From positions 124,001 through 188,000 of the forward strand of contig NZ_JANZKU010000009.1 in NCBI RefSeq assembly GCF_025642785.1: a DNA stretch of 64,000 bases. The letters run 5' to 3'. Positions within the stretch are counted from its first letter, which is position 1. Each line of letters starts with the position of its first letter. Source of the stretch: Pseudomonas sp. RIT-PI-AD (GTDB lineage: Bacteria > Pseudomonadota > Gammaproteobacteria > Pseudomonadales > Pseudomonadaceae). The translations under genes and the position numbers were made by a program. Shown here piece after piece: positions 56,035 to 64,000 of the stretch. Below the pieces are notes generated by a model, which saw nothing but the letters and a program-made list of their open reading frames with translations, had not been told where the DNA came from and made no database searches.

Positions 56035-57858
56035 CTACTCGCTGTGCAGGGCTGCATAAATCGACTCGGCGAGCTTTTTACTGATTCCCGGCGCCTTGGC
56101 GATTTCGTCGCTGCTGGCCCGGGACAATTCCTGCAGGCCACCGAAATGCTTGAGCAGTTCGCGGCGCCGCTTCGGCCCGATGCCGGCCACCTCCTCCAGG
56201 CTTGACGTGCGCCGTGCCTTTCCGCGGCGAGCACGGTGACCGGTGATGGCGAAGCGGTGGGCTTCGTCGCGCACCTGCTGGATCAAGTGCAAGGCGGGCG
56301 AGTCGGCGGGCAGGGTGAATTCGTGAGCCGCATCGTTGAGGTACAGCGTCTCGAAGCCTGGCTTGCGGGTCACGCCCTTGGCCACGCCGAGCAAGATCAG
56401 GTCCGGAACCGCGAGCTCCCTGAGAACGGCCTGGGCCATGGACAACTGCCCTTTGCCACCATCCACCAGCAAGATATCCGGAAGCTTGCCTTCTCCTTCC
56501 TTGAGCTTGCTGAAGCGCCGGGTCAACGCTTGGTGCATGGCCGCGTAGTCGTCGCCCGCCGTCACGCCTTCGATGTTGTAGCGGCGATAGTCGGACTTCA
56601 ACGGCCCCTCGGGCCCGAAGACGACGCAGGAGGCGACGGTCGCTTCGCCGCTGGAATGGCTGATGTCGTAGCACTCGAGGCGCTGCGGCGGCTCTTCCAG
56701 GCCCAGTGCGTTGGCCAACGCCTCGAACCGGGCGGCGAGATGCTGGCGATTGGCGAGGCGTGCGGCCATGGCCTGCTCGGCGTTGGTCACGGCGAATTGC
56801 TGCCAGCGCGCACGCGTTCCCCGCACTCGGTAGCCGATGGCCAGCTCGCGACCCCGGGTCGCGCTGATCGCCTCGATGAAGGTGGGGAAATCCTCATGCA
56901 CGCTGTTGACGATCAACTCGCTGGGCAATTCGCGCTCATGGTTGCCCAGGTAGTACTGGGACAGGAAGGCCAGCAGCACTTCGCTCGCGTCTTCCTCGAT
57001 GGCCACCTGCGGGAAGAAGTTCTTGCTGCCCAGCACGCGGCCGCCCCGCACGGTGATCAGGTGCACGCAGGCTCCCCCGGGGTTGACGATGGCGGCGATC
57101 ACGTCGATATCGCCGGTACCGCCCTCCATGCTCTGCTGCTCCTGCACCCGACGCAGCAGGGAAACCTGGTCGCGCAGCTCGGCGGCCCGCTCGAAGTCCA
57201 GCTGCTGCGCGGCTTTCTCCATCGCCGCGGATAATTCGTCGTTCAGTGCACTGCTGCGCCCCTCGAGGAACATTGTCGAGTGGCGCACGTCCTCCGCATA
57301 TTCGGCTGGATCGACCAACCCGACGCAGGGCCCTTTGCAACGCTTGATCTGGTATTGCAGGCAGGGACGCGTACGGTTGCGGAAATAACTGTCCTCGCAC
57401 TGGCGCACGAGAAAGGCTTTCTGCAGCAGGTTGAGACTTTCGCGGATCGCTCCGGCGCTCGGATAAGGCCCGAAGTAGCGGCCTTTCCCCTTTTTCGCGC
57501 CGCGATGAATGCTCAGGCGCGGAAATTCCCCGGCCGACAGATAGGCGTAGGGGTAGGACTTGTCGTCGCGCAGCAGGATGTTATAGGGCGGCCGCCATTC
57601 CTTGATCAGGGTCTGCTCGAGCAGCAGCGCCTCTGTCTCGTTGGCGGTGACGGTGGTCTCGACCTGGGCGATCTTGGCCACCAGCGCCGCGGTTTTCGGC
57701 GCCAGCCCGCTTTTGCGGAAGTAGCTGGAAAGACGATTCTTGAGGTTCTTCGCCTTGCCGACGTAGAGCAGCTTGCCACTCTCATCGAACATCCGGTAAA
57801 CGCCGGGGCGAACACTACAGGCGGCGAGCAAGGCGCCGGGATCGAAAACAGCAGGCAT
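56035..57858 (-). CDS. uvrC: UvrC, excinuclease ABC subunit C
   Basis: A 607-residue endonuclease that cuts DNA on both sides of a lesion within the UvrABC system. The GIY-YIG-like N-terminal nuclease reads [19 protein letters not shown]; a UVR domain near residue 200 ([20 protein letters not shown]) binds UvrB; the RNase H-like second nuclease follows with [19 protein letters not shown]; and a helix-hairpin-helix pair ([15 protein letters not shown] and [14 protein letters not shown]) ends it. The start at MPAVFDPG is taken because the longer frame upstream runs into gacA. It is 4 nt from the gacA stop, so the two are co-transcribed. Confidence 0.97.
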   Translation of the reverse strand: MPAVFDPGALLAACSVRPGVYRMFDESGKLLYVGKAKNLKNRLSSYFRKSGLAPKTAALVAKIAQVETTVTANETEALLLEQTLIKEWRPPYNILLRDDKSYPYAYLSAGEFPRLSIHRGAKKGKGRYFGPYPSAGAIRESLNLLQKAFLVRQCEDSYFRNRTRPCLQYQIKRCKGPCVGLVDPAEYAEDVRHSTMFLEGRSSALNDELSAAMEKAAQQLDFERAAELRDQVSLLRRVQEQQSMEGGTGDIDVIAAIVNPGGACVHLITVRGGRVLGSKNFFPQVAIEEDASEVLLAFLSQYYLGNHERELPSELIVNSVHEDFPTFIEAISATRGRELAIGYRVRGTRARWQQFAVTNAEQAMAARLANRQHLAARFEALANALGLEEPPQRLECYDISHSSGEATVASCVVFGPEGPLKSDYRRYNIEGVTAGDDYAAMHQALTRRFSKLKEGEGKLPDILLVDGGKGQLSMAQAVLRELAVPDLILLGVAKGVTRKPGFETLYLNDAAHEFTLPADSPALHLIQQVRDEAHRFAITGHRARRGKARRTSSLEEVAGIGPKRRRELLKHFGGLQELSRASSDEIAKAPGISKKLAESIYAALHSE

Positions 57859-57862
57859 CGAT

Positions 57863-58507
57863 TCAGTTGACAGCGTCGACCATCCCGTGACGCACCGCCA
57901 GCAACGCCAGTTCAACGTCACTGGTGATGGATAGTTTCTCGAAAATCCGATAGCGGTAAGTGTTCACCGTCTTCGGAGACAGGCAGAGTTTATCGGAAAT
58001 GCTCTGGACTTTCTGACAATTAGCGATCATCAGCGCGATCTGGATCTCGCGCTCCGACAACAAATCGAAAGGAGAACCGCTGTTCTGTGGCTGGAAAGAC
58101 TTCAGCGCGAGCTGTTGAGCGATCTGCGGGCTGATGTAGCGCTGGCCGACGAATACCTGCCGAATGGCCTGGACCATCTCTTCCAGGGCCGCGCCCTTGG
58201 TCAGGTAACCCGCGGCGCCCGCCTGCAGCAAGCGGGTCGGGAACGGGTCTTCCTCGCAAACCGTGACCGCCACGATCTTCAGGTCGGGGTTGGTGCGCAA
58301 CAGCTTGCGCGTCGCCTCGAGCCCGCCGATGCCCGGCATCTTCACGTCCATCAGGATGACGTCCGGCTTGAGTTCGCGCGCTTTCTTTATCGCCTCTTCG
58401 CCCGAGTCGGCCTGCCCCACCACTTGCAAGCCATCGATATCGGCCAGCATACGTGTGATGCCGGTACGTACCAGATCATGGTCATCGACCACTAGCACCC
58501 TAATCAA
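57863..58507 (-). CDS. gacA: GacA, response regulator of the GacS/GacA system
   Basis: A 214-residue LuxR/NarL-type response regulator: receiver with D-D at 8-9, phosphoacceptor D54 in [11 protein letters not shown] and conserved T82 and K104; C-terminal helix-turn-helix [19 protein letters not shown]. It activates the rsm small RNAs that control secondary metabolites and motility, so it may influence siderophore output. The start is TTG, with GAGGTG about 8 nt before it; TTG is a known feature of pseudomonad gacA. Followed by uvrC after 4 nt. Confidence 0.97.
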   Translation of the reverse strand: MIRVLVVDDHDLVRTGITRMLADIDGLQVVGQADSGEEAIKKARELKPDVILMDVKMPGIGGLEATRKLLRTNPDLKIVAVTVCEEDPFPTRLLQAGAAGYLTKGAALEEMVQAIRQVFVGQRYISPQIAQQLALKSFQPQNSGSPFDLLSEREIQIALMIANCQKVQSISDKLCLSPKTVNTYRYRIFEKLSITSDVELALLAVRHGMVDAVN

Positions 58508-59100
58508 GCGACACCTCGCTGTGCATCGCGAGCCGCGAGAGCGGCAATTCTGTGAAGGCTGGCTTCGATAAAACCAGCGAGATCAACGCGTGGCGGATGA
58601 CGATTGGCTGTCGACGCCCCCCAAACGCTCTAGCCGGAAGGCGCTGAAACAACGCCATACAGGGGGAGATATTTAGGTCTGCTCGCCCCCTACTCCATGG
58701 CGCCCGCCTGCCTCGAATGGCTAGGCATCTTACAGACTCGGGCACATACGCGACAGCCCAGTTCAGAGGAGGAAAACGGCACAGATGCCCCAATGCTGGC
58801 ACGGAAAACCTATCCAAAATGAGGATTTTCTCGGCGCTAGGCCTCTGCTACACAGGGCCTCCGACCTTCCAACGATTTCCCGATTGCGAGGCCCGGGCCG
58901 CTCGAGTAATACATAAAAAGAGGGCTTTGGACGCAAACGCTGCCGGCCGTCACGGAATCATCTGTCGTTTTACGTTAATCAATACACGGGGGTTCGTGCT
59001 CAACTGCAGGTCCCGTGGGACGTCTACAGGTTCAAGTGCCGAAACGGAGCGCCGGCACGTAGGGAAGCGGGTTTCACGTCATAGCCAAAGGGATAAGGGA
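58508..59100. other. Divergent promoter region between gacA and a LysR gene
   Basis: A 593-nt stretch between gacA (leftward) and a LysR gene (rightward). An open frame runs through it ahead of the LysR start but without a ribosome site, so it is not taken as coding. It must contain the gacA and the LysR promoters. No RNA gene or repeat seen. Confidence 0.4.
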
Positions 59101-60018
59101 ATGTCTATCCACAACCTGAACCACATCAACATGTTCCTCCAGGTCATCGCCTCGGGTTCGATTTCCGGAGCCGCACGGATCCTGCGCAAATCGCACACCG
59201 CCGTCAGTTCCGCGGTGAGCAACCTGGAAATCGATCTGTGCGTCGAACTGGTTCATCGGGATGGTTACAAGGTGGAGCCGACCGATCAGGCGCTGCGCCT
59301 GATTCCGTACATGCAGAGCCTGCTGAACTACCAGCAGTTGATCGGGGACATCGCTTACAACCTCAACAAGGGGCCGCGCAACCTACGCATCCTGCTGGAT
59401 GCCGCCATCCCCTCGTCGATCTGCGAAACGGTCGCCGAGATGCTGCTGGACAAGTTCAACGTCATCAGCCTGATGCGCGCCTCCCCGGCCGATACGCTGA
59501 TGATGATCAAGCAGGACAAATCGGAAATCGATATCGCCATCACCATCGACGAAGAGCTGAAGATCGGCCGTTTCAGCCATTGCGTGCTGGGTTACACCAA
59601 GGCCTTCATCGTGGCTCACCCCGAACACCCGCTGTGCCACTCGACCCTGAGCAACGTGGCGACGCTCTCCAACTACCGCCAGATAAGCCTGGGCAGCCGC
59701 CAGGCGATCTACTCCAACCTGTTGCGACCGGTCAGCGACAAGGTGTGTTACGTGGAGAATTTCGACGACATGCTGCATCTGGTGGAAGCCGGCGTCGGAT
59801 GGGGCATTCTTCCGCACTATTTCGTCGAAGCCCACCTGCGCGCCCAAAAACTGGTGGCCTTGAGCAACTTCTACGAACCCGCCGGCATCTCCACCAAGAT
59901 CTATTGCTACTACAACTCGGCGCTGGAATCGGAACAGGGCTTCCTGAACTTCCTGCACAGCACACGGCAGCGCCTGCGGGCCTTCGAGCACAACCCCGGC
60001 GACAGCGTGCCGGCATGA
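59101..60018 (+). CDS. LysR-type transcriptional regulator
   Basis: A 305-residue regulator with an N-terminal winged helix-turn-helix (NMFLQVIASGSISGAARIL, with TAVSSAVSNLEIDL as recognition helix) and a periplasmic-binding-like effector domain (FSHCVLGYTKAFIVAHPEHP, LHLVEAGVGWGILPHYFVE). ATG follows AAGGGA. Its target is unknown; LysR proteins often act on the divergent neighbour, which is gacA here, but this is conjecture. It converges with the mini-Fur gene, with 131 nt between. Confidence 0.92.
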   Translation: MSIHNLNHINMFLQVIASGSISGAARILRKSHTAVSSAVSNLEIDLCVELVHRDGYKVEPTDQALRLIPYMQSLLNYQQLIGDIAYNLNKGPRNLRILLDAAIPSSICETVAEMLLDKFNVISLMRASPADTLMMIKQDKSEIDIAITIDEELKIGRFSHCVLGYTKAFIVAHPEHPLCHSTLSNVATLSNYRQISLGSRQAIYSNLLRPVSDKVCYVENFDDMLHLVEAGVGWGILPHYFVEAHLRAQKLVALSNFYEPAGISTKIYCYYNSALESEQGFLNFLHSTRQRLRAFEHNPGDSVPA

Positions 60019-60149
60019 GATATGTCCGCGCCAGGCGACGCAATCGCGCCGCCCGGCGAAGCGAGGCAATCCGGCCGCCCGAATTGACTTGGCGACGGCG
60101 GATACCGATGAGCCAGCAGCGCGCTTCGATCGCTGGCCACGGCCTTCCT

Positions 60150-60500
60150 TCAGGCCTGGCCGGCTCCGAACGCCAGGCCTTGCGCAGCGTCGTCCAAGGT
60201 TGCAGCCCCCTCGTGCTCCATCTCCGCCAGGGCGATCGCCAGGGTGTAGCGCTTCTGCGCATCGCGACGCAGCAATCCCCGCTGGTGCAAGCGACGCAGC
60301 ACCTGGCTGACACAGCTGGGCGTGATGGGCACGTCGCAGCTCAGCAGGCGCGCGTGCAGCTCCGGGGCCGACACGCTGTCGCCGGTGCAAAGCGCATCGA
60401 GGATTTTCAGCCGCGGCAGGCTGCAGCGCAGGCCGACGCGTTGCATCAGGCGGCGTAATGCACGGTTGTCCACGGCCAGAGCCGGTGCCGCCAGGGTCAT
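60150..60500 (-). CDS. Fur-like winged-helix protein lacking the metal-binding domain
   Basis: A 116-residue protein resembling only the DNA-binding half of Fur. Residues 14-77 contain LMQRVGLRCSLPRLKILDAL and PELHARLLSCDVPITPSCVSQ, then VLRRLHQRGLLRRDAQ, lining up with the Fur helices (GLKVTLPRVKILQML, AEDVYKAL and TVYRVL). The HHDHM and other metal ligands and the dimerisation half are missing; the tail after KRYTLAIALAEMEHEG is short. It recalls a Fur-like iron-response protein known in P. aeruginosa (PA2384, from memory). ATG overlaps the stop of the upstream DUF4198 gene by 4 bp. Likely a regulator without its own metal site. Confidence 0.72.
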   Translation of the reverse strand: MTLAAPALAVDNRALRRLMQRVGLRCSLPRLKILDALCTGDSVSAPELHARLLSCDVPITPSCVSQVLRRLHQRGLLRRDAQKRYTLAIALAEMEHEGAATLDDAAQGLAFGAGQA

Positions 60501-61117
60501 TTCGGCACCTGGAAAGAAAGAGTGGCGACATGCACCACGCTGTCGTAGCGCTGGCCGTCGACGGTGGCCTCGCCATTGACCTGGGCGGTGACCTCCAGCA
60601 CGTAGCGACCGGGAAAGGGTGTGTCGAGGGTCACGCTGCCATCGGCGGCAGGCTTCAGGACTCGCGCCCATTCCGCGCCGGTATGGACATTGACCTGGGA
60701 GGCGGCGACCACGGAGCCCTTCCAGTGCAGGCGGAACTGGTTGCTCCCAGGCGCGACGGGGACCAACTCCAGGTCGTTCGCCGCGCGGGTCTCGTCGCGG
60801 CCTTCACGCGCCTCGTAGAGGGTCAGTCGTTTTCCATCGGATCGCTTGGCGGTGACCCGCAGATCGCCCGGGAACGGCCCCTGCAAGGTATAAGCGTCGC
60901 TGCTGGCTTGCAACGCGACCTCCTTGCCGGTGCCGAGCGCAGCCTTGGGTGCTTGCAGCCCTGCGAGAGGCAGATGCTCCCCTGGCTGGAACTCGCTCAG
61001 ATAGGCGTACGCCGCGGGTTCGGAGCCGCGCTCCAGCCAAAGGTAATCGGCGTGTGCCAAGGGCAAGACGAACGATGCCGCACCGAACAGCACCGCCTGG
61101 CGAGGAAACAGGGACAT
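60497..61117 (-). CDS. DUF4198 family exported protein
   Basis: A 206-residue periplasmic protein. A signal peptide MSLFPRQAVLFGAASF...AHA is followed by DYLWLERGSEPAAYAYL, the characteristic start of DUF4198 proteins, which have been connected with nickel, cobalt or siderophore-iron uptake operons. Two beta domains are expected (GDLRVTAKRSDGKRL and GSVTLDTPFPGRYVLEV). The start is chosen since AAGGAG lies 8 nt before it and seven codons upstream of it is another ATG with no site. It is first in a two-gene operon with the mini-Fur protein and diverges from the PepSY unit. Confidence 0.82.
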   Translation of the reverse strand: MSLFPRQAVLFGAASFVLPLAHADYLWLERGSEPAAYAYLSEFQPGEHLPLAGLQAPKAALGTGKEVALQASSDAYTLQGPFPGDLRVTAKRSDGKRLTLYEAREGRDETRAANDLELVPVAPGSNQFRLHWKGSVVAASQVNVHTGAEWARVLKPAADGSVTLDTPFPGRYVLEVTAQVNGEATVDGQRYDSVVHVATLSFQVPK

Positions 61118-61909
61118 GCAGAAACTCCTTTTATTCATGCAGCCGTATCTCGCGAGCGCGATCCCGCAAAAAATCGGATGCTTTCCTTACAAGACGTATG
61201 AAACCGGAAAAACCCGCACCCCAAGCGCCTCGAAGATTCGATTTGACGATGCATGGCATCGGACGCGGGACGAAAGATCCTGCCTGTCCGGAGCGGCTGC
61301 GCGGCCCTTTTCGGAGCGCTCGATCATCTTTCTCGAGCCCGTATCCCTGCACGGTGGAAGCTCCGGTGCCCGTGACGTTGCGGCAGCCTTGGAAAGCCGC
61401 GCTCCAACTCGCGTCGAAAAAAACGCGGCGCTCGAGCGGGATCGGACGGTAACGAAAAAGGCTCGCCAAGACCCTATGGAGGGGGCGATGAAGCCTGCCT
61501 CGTGGCAGCAGGAGCGGTTCGAGACCAAGACGCAGCGAAATCGCGCCGGGGGATGAATCGCTCCCACAGGGGCGAGCTTGACGCTGGCCAGCGTTCGGCC
61601 ACTGGCATGGCCACTCGAAAGACGCCGGCTCGCCTCAGCCATCGCCGCTGAGGTTCCGAACGAGCGGCCGAGGAGGCATCGGACGCCAACCTTTCGAGCC
61701 GATAGGCGTTCTCATTAGCTTTTGGACACATTTTCTTGCATCTGCGCAGGCGCCTGTCCCCACCCTTCGTCCGTATCCTACGGCCCGGTCGTCCGGCCCG
61801 GTGAGGCATGTCCCGTTTCAGACCCGCGTGCTCGATACCGCGGCCATTCCTCGCCGCTTCCGTGAGGGCGACATTTCACCTCCACTTTGCCGGCAGAAGT
61901 CCTCCGCCC
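61118..61909. other. Divergent intergenic region before the PepSY gene
   Basis: A 792-nt gap between the DUF4198 gene (leftward) and the PepSY gene (rightward). Only weak open frames are present. A part near 61551-61580 (GAATCGCTCCCACAGGGGCG) has the form of half of a Pseudomonas REP element, which I regard as weak. A Fur-like site lies at 61701-61719. Confidence 0.4.
61701..61719 (+). promoter_or_regulatory. Possible Fur box upstream of the PepSY gene
   Basis: GATAGGCGTTCTCATTAGC matches 12 of 19 positions of the Fur consensus with both ends intact (GATA and CATTA). It is 191 nt before the PepSY start. The score is marginal; the link to iron is supported only by the kind of genes on either side. 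Confidence 0.35.
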
Positions 61910-63103
61910 ATGTCCAAGAAGTCCCGCTCGAAAATCTGGTTCCTCGTCCACGGCTGGCTCGCGCTGCCGATCTGGGTATTCGCGTTGCTGGTATGCCTCA
62001 CCGGCACCCTGGCGGTGGTCAGCCAGGAGATCGTCTGGCTGGCCACTCCGCAGATCCGCGCCAGCGCGCCCTCGGACGACGCCCAGCCGCTCAGTTACCA
62101 GCGCATCCTGCAGGCGCTGGCCGAGCAGGAACCGACGATGGTCGTCGAAAGCCTGCGCAAACCGGAGGAGTCGCATTTCGCGCTGAGCGCGTCGGTGACT
62201 TATCCCGACGCGCGCTCCGCGGTGCTGTACGTGGACCCCTACACGGGGCGGATCCAGGGCAGCGCACCGGACTTCGATTTTCGCGGCTTCACCCGGGCGC
62301 TGCACGGTTGGTGGCTGGTGCCCTTCACTCACGGCTTCAGTTGGGGCTGGTACATGGTCTGCCTGCTCGGCCCGCTGATGCTCGCCTCCCTGGTCACCGG
62401 GCTGGTGGTCTACAAGCGCTTCTGGCGCGGTTTCCTCACGCCACGTTTGCGCTTCAACCAAGGGGCGCGGATCTTCTGGGGCGATTTCCATCGGCTTGCC
62501 GGCATCTGGTCGATCTGGTTCATCGCCGTCATTTCGATCACCGGTACCTGGTTCCTGCTCCGGGCGATCCTCTCGGACCTGGAACTGAGCGTCACGCCCA
62601 TCGAAGCCCCGGTGGTGAACGCCCGCGAGGCGGTACCGACATCGGCGACAGGCGACGGCGTCGCGCGCCTCGACCTGGACCAAGCCACGAAACTGGCCGA
62701 ACAGGCCATCCCCGGCCTGGAAGTCAGCTATATCGGCATGCCCGAGAACGCCTATGACGTGCTGCACGTCGGCGGACGCGACTGGTACCCGCTGATGTAC
62801 CAATCCGCCTCCCTCGACCCTTACAGCGGTCGGGTGATGAATACCTACCTCAAAGGCGACAGGCCCCTGGCGGATTTCATCATCGACTCCATGTACCCGC
62901 TGCACTACGGCGATTTCGGCGGGCTCGCGGTCAAGCTGATCTGGTTCTTCTTCGGCCTGCTGCTGAGCCTGATGGTCCTCAGCGGCCTGCTGATCTGGAC
63001 CAAGCGCACGGCGCTGGCCACCGCCAAGCCATTCAAGAAGGCGCGCCCGCCGCGCGAACCCCGTGCGCCTTCCGGCGCCCCGACCGCGGAGCACAGCGCA
63101 TGA
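61910..63103 (+). CDS. PepSY-TM protein, candidate inner-membrane ferrisiderophore/haem reductase
   Basis: A 397-residue membrane protein of the PepSY-associated TM family, seen in FoxB- and FpvG-type iron reductases. About four helices: the first near residues 10-31 (VHGWLALPIWVFALLV), two in the middle (FTHGFSWGWYMVCLLGPLM and WSIWFIAVISITGTWFLL), and one near the end (LIWFFFGLLLSLMVLSGLL). Conserved histidines lie in FTRALHGWW, FHRLAGIW and PLHYGDFGG and could bind haem or iron. Function as a reductase is inference. The start MSKKSRSKIW follows a weak site; a frame upstream is open but not used. It overlaps the next gene by 4 bp. Confidence 0.82.
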   Translation: MSKKSRSKIWFLVHGWLALPIWVFALLVCLTGTLAVVSQEIVWLATPQIRASAPSDDAQPLSYQRILQALAEQEPTMVVESLRKPEESHFALSASVTYPDARSAVLYVDPYTGRIQGSAPDFDFRGFTRALHGWWLVPFTHGFSWGWYMVCLLGPLMLASLVTGLVVYKRFWRGFLTPRLRFNQGARIFWGDFHRLAGIWSIWFIAVISITGTWFLLRAILSDLELSVTPIEAPVVNAREAVPTSATGDGVARLDLDQATKLAEQAIPGLEVSYIGMPENAYDVLHVGGRDWYPLMYQSASLDPYSGRVMNTYLKGDRPLADFIIDSMYPLHYGDFGGLAVKLIWFFFGLLLSLMVLSGLLIWTKRTALATAKPFKKARPPREPRAPSGAPTAEHSA

Positions 63104-63645
63104 GCCGGAACAACGCCGCCCCCGTAGCCGAGCATCCGGCCAAACGCCTCTGGCAACGCTGGCGTTTTCATCTCAATGCGCTGCTGCTCGTCGTCCCGCT
63201 GGTGTTCATGTCCAAATACCTCCACGACCAGGCACGCTTCAGCGGCAAGCTCGGCCTCGGCGAGCGGGAGATCGGCGAACTGGCCGTCGGCCCCTGGACG
63301 CTGCGCCTGGCCGAGTGGGAAGTCGGCGACCCGGAGGACGAAGGCCAGGCCGGCTACATGAAGGCGTTCGTCGTGGCCCTGTGCGAAACCTGTAGCGGAG
63401 AAATCAAGGCCGCCTATCTACGCATCGGCCAACCCCGCAGCCTGCGTGCCGCCGGCGCCCTGCTCTCGGGCAATCCGTACCGCTTGATCGCCGAGGTGCC
63501 GGTTCCTCCACGCGCGAGTGCCGGGGACAGGTTATGGATCACCGTCGAGGGCTGGGACGGCGCCGTTCACCAGGCCACCCTTCCCCTCGAGCAAGCCTCG
63601 CCGTCCCTGATCGCCTGGCTCGGCAAAGGAGGAAACGCCCGATGA
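63100..63645 (+). CDS. Single-pass membrane protein with CxxC, in the PepSY operon
   Basis: A 181-residue protein. A cytoplasmic N-terminal part of about 22 residues (HPAKRLWQRWRFHLNAL) precedes one membrane helix (about 24-41, LLLVVPLVFMSKYL); the rest, some 140 residues, should lie in the periplasm and contains FVVALCETCSGEIKA with a CxxC pair, then VPPRASAGDRLWITVEGWDG. The arrangement suggests a redox or metal-carrier partner of the PepSY protein. It starts 4 bp inside the preceding gene and ends 4 bp inside the following one. Family not recognised; similar small partners occur beside FpvG-like reductases. Confidence 0.72.
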   Translation: MSRNNAAPVAEHPAKRLWQRWRFHLNALLLVVPLVFMSKYLHDQARFSGKLGLGEREIGELAVGPWTLRLAEWEVGDPEDEGQAGYMKAFVVALCETCSGEIKAAYLRIGQPRSLRAAGALLSGNPYRLIAEVPVPPRASAGDRLWITVEGWDGAVHQATLPLEQASPSLIAWLGKGGNAR

Positions 63646-63965
63646 ACCCCATCCTTCGGTATCGAGCCGCCCTTGGCCTGCTGCTCGTCGTGTCCGCCCC
63701 CCTGGCCTTCGGCCACGGCGCCTTCTGCACCTGCAAGGCGCTGGACGCCGCTCGGGTCCGCTGCACCGGCGGCTTCATCGGCGGTGGCGCGGCGCCCGGC
63801 GTGACCCTGGACGTGATCGGTCCAGACGAGACCATCCTCCTCCACGGCGAGCTGGGACCGGACTCGAGCCTCACCTTCACGCGTCCGGACGGTCCCTTCT
63901 ATGTGCTGTTCGATGCGGGCCCGGGCTACGTGGTCGAAGTCGATCACACCGACATCGCGCCCTAG
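63642..63965 (+). CDS. Small exported protein with CxC motif, in the PepSY operon
   Basis: A 107-residue periplasmic protein. Signal peptide MNPILRYRAALGLLLVVSAPLAFG is followed by HGAFCTCKALDAARVRCTGG with a CxC and a further cysteine, then a beta-rich domain (GVTLDVIGPDETILLHGEL, DGPFYVLFDAGPGYVVEVD) ending DHTDIAP. The start overlaps the previous stop by 4 bp. Three cysteines and a leading His after cleavage point to metal binding. Last gene of the visible operon, close to the window end; more genes may follow. Family not recognised. Confidence 0.7.
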   Translation: MNPILRYRAALGLLLVVSAPLAFGHGAFCTCKALDAARVRCTGGFIGGGAAPGVTLDVIGPDETILLHGELGPDSSLTFTRPDGPFYVLFDAGPGYVVEVDHTDIAP

Positions 63966-64000
63966 GGGCTGTGCGAAAAGCCGCCGCGCGAAGGTCAGGC

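Noticed and set aside
61551-61580. Half REP element (GAATCGCTCCCACAGGGGCG)
   Set aside because: Only one arm resembles a Pseudomonas REP and no partner stem was found.

Overview
The window is high-GC chromosomal DNA from a Pseudomonas. Supporting signs are GacA with a TTG start followed by uvrC and pgsA, a type I pyochelin locus very close in content to that of P. aeruginosa, EarP next to a tRNA-Ser, and many short genes with strong GGAGG-type ribosome sites. The species cannot be named from sequence alone; gene content suggests a relative of the P. aeruginosa group but not P. aeruginosa itself (inference).

Layout. 1-22.6 kb is ordinary core and house-keeping sequence: the start of earP, tRNA-Ser(GGA), a crotonase, two chemoreceptors, a PlsC-type acyltransferase, a CorA-type transporter, a glutamine amidotransferase-like protein, a fatty-oxidation multienzyme/thiolase pair, a periplasmic cytochrome c, an MscS channel, prmB, an isochorismatase-fold hydrolase, an Smr protein, a GST, a PLP aminotransferase and a BenE transporter. 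22.7-24.05 kb is a scarred tRNA region: tRNA-Leu(TAA) on +, then decayed DNA with an IS66 orfA remnant, a LysR tail and a perfect 20-bp palindrome, then tRNA-Cys(GCA) on -. 24.3-31.5 kb carries an amino-acid ABC transporter without an ATPase gene, a UvrA-like protein lacking the UvrB-binding domain, a DUF3597 protein and a bestrophin-like channel. 31.6-54.8 kb is a complete pyochelin system. 55.2-58.5 kb is tRNA-Gly(GCC), pgsA, uvrC and gacA. 59-64 kb holds a LysR regulator and two divergent units that look iron- or metal-related: a DUF4198 protein coupled to a mini-Fur DNA-binding protein, and a PepSY-type membrane reductase candidate followed by two Cys-motif proteins.

How the parts work together. 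PchA and PchB make salicylate from chorismate, PchD activates it, PchE and PchF build the bis-thiazoline chain with two cysteines, PchG reduces one ring, PchF methylates and releases it, and PchC edits the line. FptA takes ferripyochelin across the outer membrane and FptX across the inner membrane; PchH and PchI are the coupled ABC half-transporters. PchR with Fe-pyochelin activates, and Fur sites lie before pchD/pchR and fptA. The genes in each biosynthetic arm overlap, nearly always by 4 bp, so each arm is probably one translationally coupled operon.

The most unusual items are the mini-Fur/DUF4198 and PepSY divergent pair, the break-up of the Gly-Cys-Leu tRNA group by about 31 kb of accessory genes, the absence of fptB and fptC, the 20-bp palindrome in decayed DNA, and several small proteins with strong ribosome sites.
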